This document shows positions 7,506 to 8,345 of a DNA stretch of 8,345 nucleotides, piece after piece; positions within the stretch are counted from its first letter, which is position 1, and each line of letters starts with the position of its first letter. The notes beneath the pieces are model-generated. The model saw nothing but the letters and a program-made list of their open reading frames with translations. It was not told the origin of the DNA and made no database searches. The position numbers and the translations under genes were made by a program. The stretch is from Oscillospiraceae bacterium (GTDB taxonomy: Bacteria; Bacillota; Clostridia; Saccharofermentanales; Saccharofermentanaceae), in assembly GCA_902782985.1 (NCBI GenBank), contig CACZPC010000071.1:1-8345 (forward strand). Direction: 5' to 3'.

Positions 7506-7525
7506 ATATATTCTTAAAAATGTTA

Positions 7526-7554
7526 TTGATTTTGGTTTGGTGATTTGCTATACT
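7526..7554 (+). promoter_or_regulatory. Promoter of the tRNA-Gln gene
   Basis: TTGATT (7526-7531), a 17-bp spacer and TATACT (7549-7554) preceded by TGC, an extended -10 motif. The expected transcription start is near 7561, giving a 5' leader of about 17 bases for RNase P to remove. It is the best-formed promoter in the window. Confidence 0.8.
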
Positions 7555-7577
7555 ATCGGTCGTCAAACAAATGACAT

Positions 7578-7651
7578 TGCCGAATTGTGTAATGGTAGCA
7601 CTCCGGTTTCTGGTACCGTCTGTCTGGGTTCGAATCCTAGTTCGGCAGCCA
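7578..7651 (+). tRNA. tRNA-Gln (anticodon CUG)
   Basis: Complete cloverleaf of 74 bases with an encoded CCA. The acceptor stem is TGCCGAA/TTCGGCA (7578-7584 with 7641-7647), with a U1-A72 pair and G73 as in bacterial tRNA-Gln. The D stem is GTGT/GCAC. The anticodon stem is 7603-7607 with 7615-7619, loop TTCTGGT and anticodon CTG at 7610-7612. The T arm is CTGGG/CCTAG with loop TTCGAAT. The outermost anticodon-stem pair (27-43) is a C-U mismatch. It reads CAG codons; a second tRNA-Gln(UUG) must exist elsewhere to read CAA. Confidence 0.95.
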
Positions 7652-7655
7652 TCAT

Positions 7656-7692
7656 ATCAGCAGAACTCCGATGAGAGGTCTGCTGATTTTTT
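7656..7692 (+). terminator. Intrinsic terminator after tRNA-Gln
   Basis: A 9-bp perfect stem ATCAGCAGA/TCTGCTGAT (7656-7664 with 7679-7687), extended inside by CTC/GAG across an A-G mismatch, is followed by a run of T ending at 7692. It begins 4 bases after the tRNA CCA. The opposite strand lacks a T run after the stem, so it should work only for + strand transcripts. Confidence 0.9.
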
Positions 7693-7721
7693 ATGCTTGG
7701 GATCCGAATATTCAAAGCATC

Positions 7722-8270
7722 TTACAGGAGCTTTTTCATTACGCAGTTCTCGATACCTTCGCTCCAGAACTGATCTCTTGTCCTGTGTCTTACCTGCGTG
7801 ATTATGGAGGAATTCATGGCCCCGTGTCCTACGATCAGGATATCCTGTCCCGCTTCTGCCATGGGGAGGATCTCCTTCAGAAATGAGCCGGTCCTTTCGA
7901 AAAGCTCATCGAGGCTCTCGCCGTATCCTTCTTTGGCTATATATGTTCCGGGTGAAAAGAATAATTCATTTATAGGGCAATCCTTGTCTTCGAAAGAATT
8001 CTCTTTGCCTTCGAATATACCGAATGCCATCTCGGATAATCTCTCGTCCGTTATTATCGGTATGTTCCTTCCGTCAAGAAGTATCTCGGCCGTCTCCTTC
8101 GCACGGATAAGAGGTGAGCAGTAGCAGACATCCAGATGGATGTTAAGGTACTCGTCATGAGCCCTTCTTGCCATCTCCCGTCCTTCTTCGTTAAGCGGGA
8201 TGTCGGTCCTGCCCTGAAGTTTATGCCTGACGTTCCAGTCTGTCTTTCCGTGACGAATTATATAAAGCAT
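7722..8270 (-). CDS. Histidine phosphatase family protein (phosphoglycerate mutase-like)
   Basis: A 182-residue cytoplasmic enzyme of the branch-1 histidine phosphatase superfamily, which transfers or hydrolyses phosphate through a phosphohistidine. The catalytic set is complete: RHG at 6-8 (nucleophile H7), SPLIRAKETA with R56, E80 in LSEMAFGIFEG, and VGHG with H149. The size and sequence suggest a phosphatase (cobalamin CobC-like, sugar-phosphate or broad-specificity) rather than glycolytic GpmA, which is longer, but the substrate cannot be told from sequence. The start at 8270 is supported by GGAGG (complement of 8278-8282) 7 bp upstream. No cobalamin or glycolysis genes are adjacent. No intrinsic terminator was found between its stop and the tRNA terminator. 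Confidence 0.92.
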   Translation of the reverse strand: MLYIIRHGKTDWNVRHKLQGRTDIPLNEEGREMARRAHDEYLNIHLDVCYCSPLIRAKETAEILLDGRNIPIITDERLSEMAFGIFEGKENSFEDKDCPINELFFSPGTYIAKEGYGESLDELFERTGSFLKEILPMAEAGQDILIVGHGAMNSSIITQVRHRTRDQFWSEGIENCVMKKLL

Positions 8271-8277
8271 CGCAGAT

Positions 8278-8300
8278 CCTCCGTTGCAAGATATATTATA
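8278..8300 (-). promoter_or_regulatory. Ribosome binding site and -10 box of the histidine phosphatase gene
   Basis: On the - strand, TATAAT (8300-8295) is followed by GGAGG (8282-8278) and ATG at 8270, giving a short leader of about 18 bases. No good -35 box is present at 16-18 bp, so the promoter call is weaker than the ribosome binding site call. Confidence 0.55.
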
Positions 8301-8345
8301 CCCTTTTCCTGAAAAAGTCTGCGGTATGTGCCTTTCGAAAGAATG

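Noticed and set aside
7693..7719. Inverted repeat ATGCTT/AAGCAT as a possible terminator for the phosphatase gene
   Set aside because: The loop is about 15 bases and no T run follows the stem on the - strand, so it does not fit an intrinsic terminator.
7571..7886. Two short + strand open frames over the tRNA and the end of the phosphatase gene
   Set aside because: They run through the tRNA, its terminator and a well-supported gene on the other strand; no ribosome binding site or family match.
8332..8341. Palindrome CTTTCGAAAG upstream of the phosphatase gene, with a nearby TTTTC-CT-GAAAA repeat (8304-8315)
   Set aside because: Short and AT-rich, not matching an operator I know, and a nearly identical CTTTCGAAAAG occurs inside the coding region near 7890, so chance is likely.

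Overview
The window looks like chromosomal DNA from an anaerobic Firmicute of class Clostridia, most likely a gut or rumen relative of Lachnospiraceae, Ruminococcaceae or Saccharofermentans. Four things point there: moderate G+C (roughly mid-40s percent by eye), frequent AGA/AGG and ATA codons, GGAGG ribosome binding sites on some genes, and a domain-swapped family 3 glycoside hydrolase of the Butyrivibrio/Ruminococcus type. This placement is inference; no rRNA or other phylogenetic marker is present. I see no insertion sequence, CRISPR array, phage gene or other sign of recent transfer.

Left part, + strand. The 3' portion of a membrane-anchored HD-GYP phosphodiesterase (cyclic-di-GMP type) with a long C-terminal extension runs to 1793. 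A 107-bp gap with a strong ribosome binding site leads to a cytoplasmic GH3 beta-glycosidase in the permuted domain order (1901-4462). Twenty-one bases later comes a single-pass membrane protein (4484-5824) with a STAS/SEC14-like domain, a degenerate J-like domain, one membrane helix and an outer domain of unknown function. The last two genes probably form an operon.

Middle. A 16S rRNA pseudouridine synthase of the RsuA family (5821-6540, - strand) converges on the membrane protein and overlaps it at the stop codons. It diverges from a small Smr-like gene (6571-6909, + strand), which is followed after 5 bp by a family 4 uracil-DNA glycosylase (6915-7505). The 30-bp gap between the two divergent starts holds a perfect palindrome made of two outward-facing TATAAT boxes. 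Both starts lie only 6-9 bp beyond their -10 box and have no Shine-Dalgarno sequence, so both transcripts may be leaderless. This is the most unusual structure in the window.

Right part. A tRNA-Gln(CUG) gene has its own promoter and intrinsic terminator. It is followed by a histidine phosphatase / phosphoglycerate mutase-like gene on the - strand (7722-8270) with a good ribosome binding site and a TATAAT box.

Most genes are ordinary housekeeping or sugar-metabolism genes. The less ordinary points are the divergent promoter, the two multidomain proteins with unassigned domains, and the Smr-like protein lacking the usual DLHG histidine. I did not find convincing evidence of a complete, undescribed multi-gene system.
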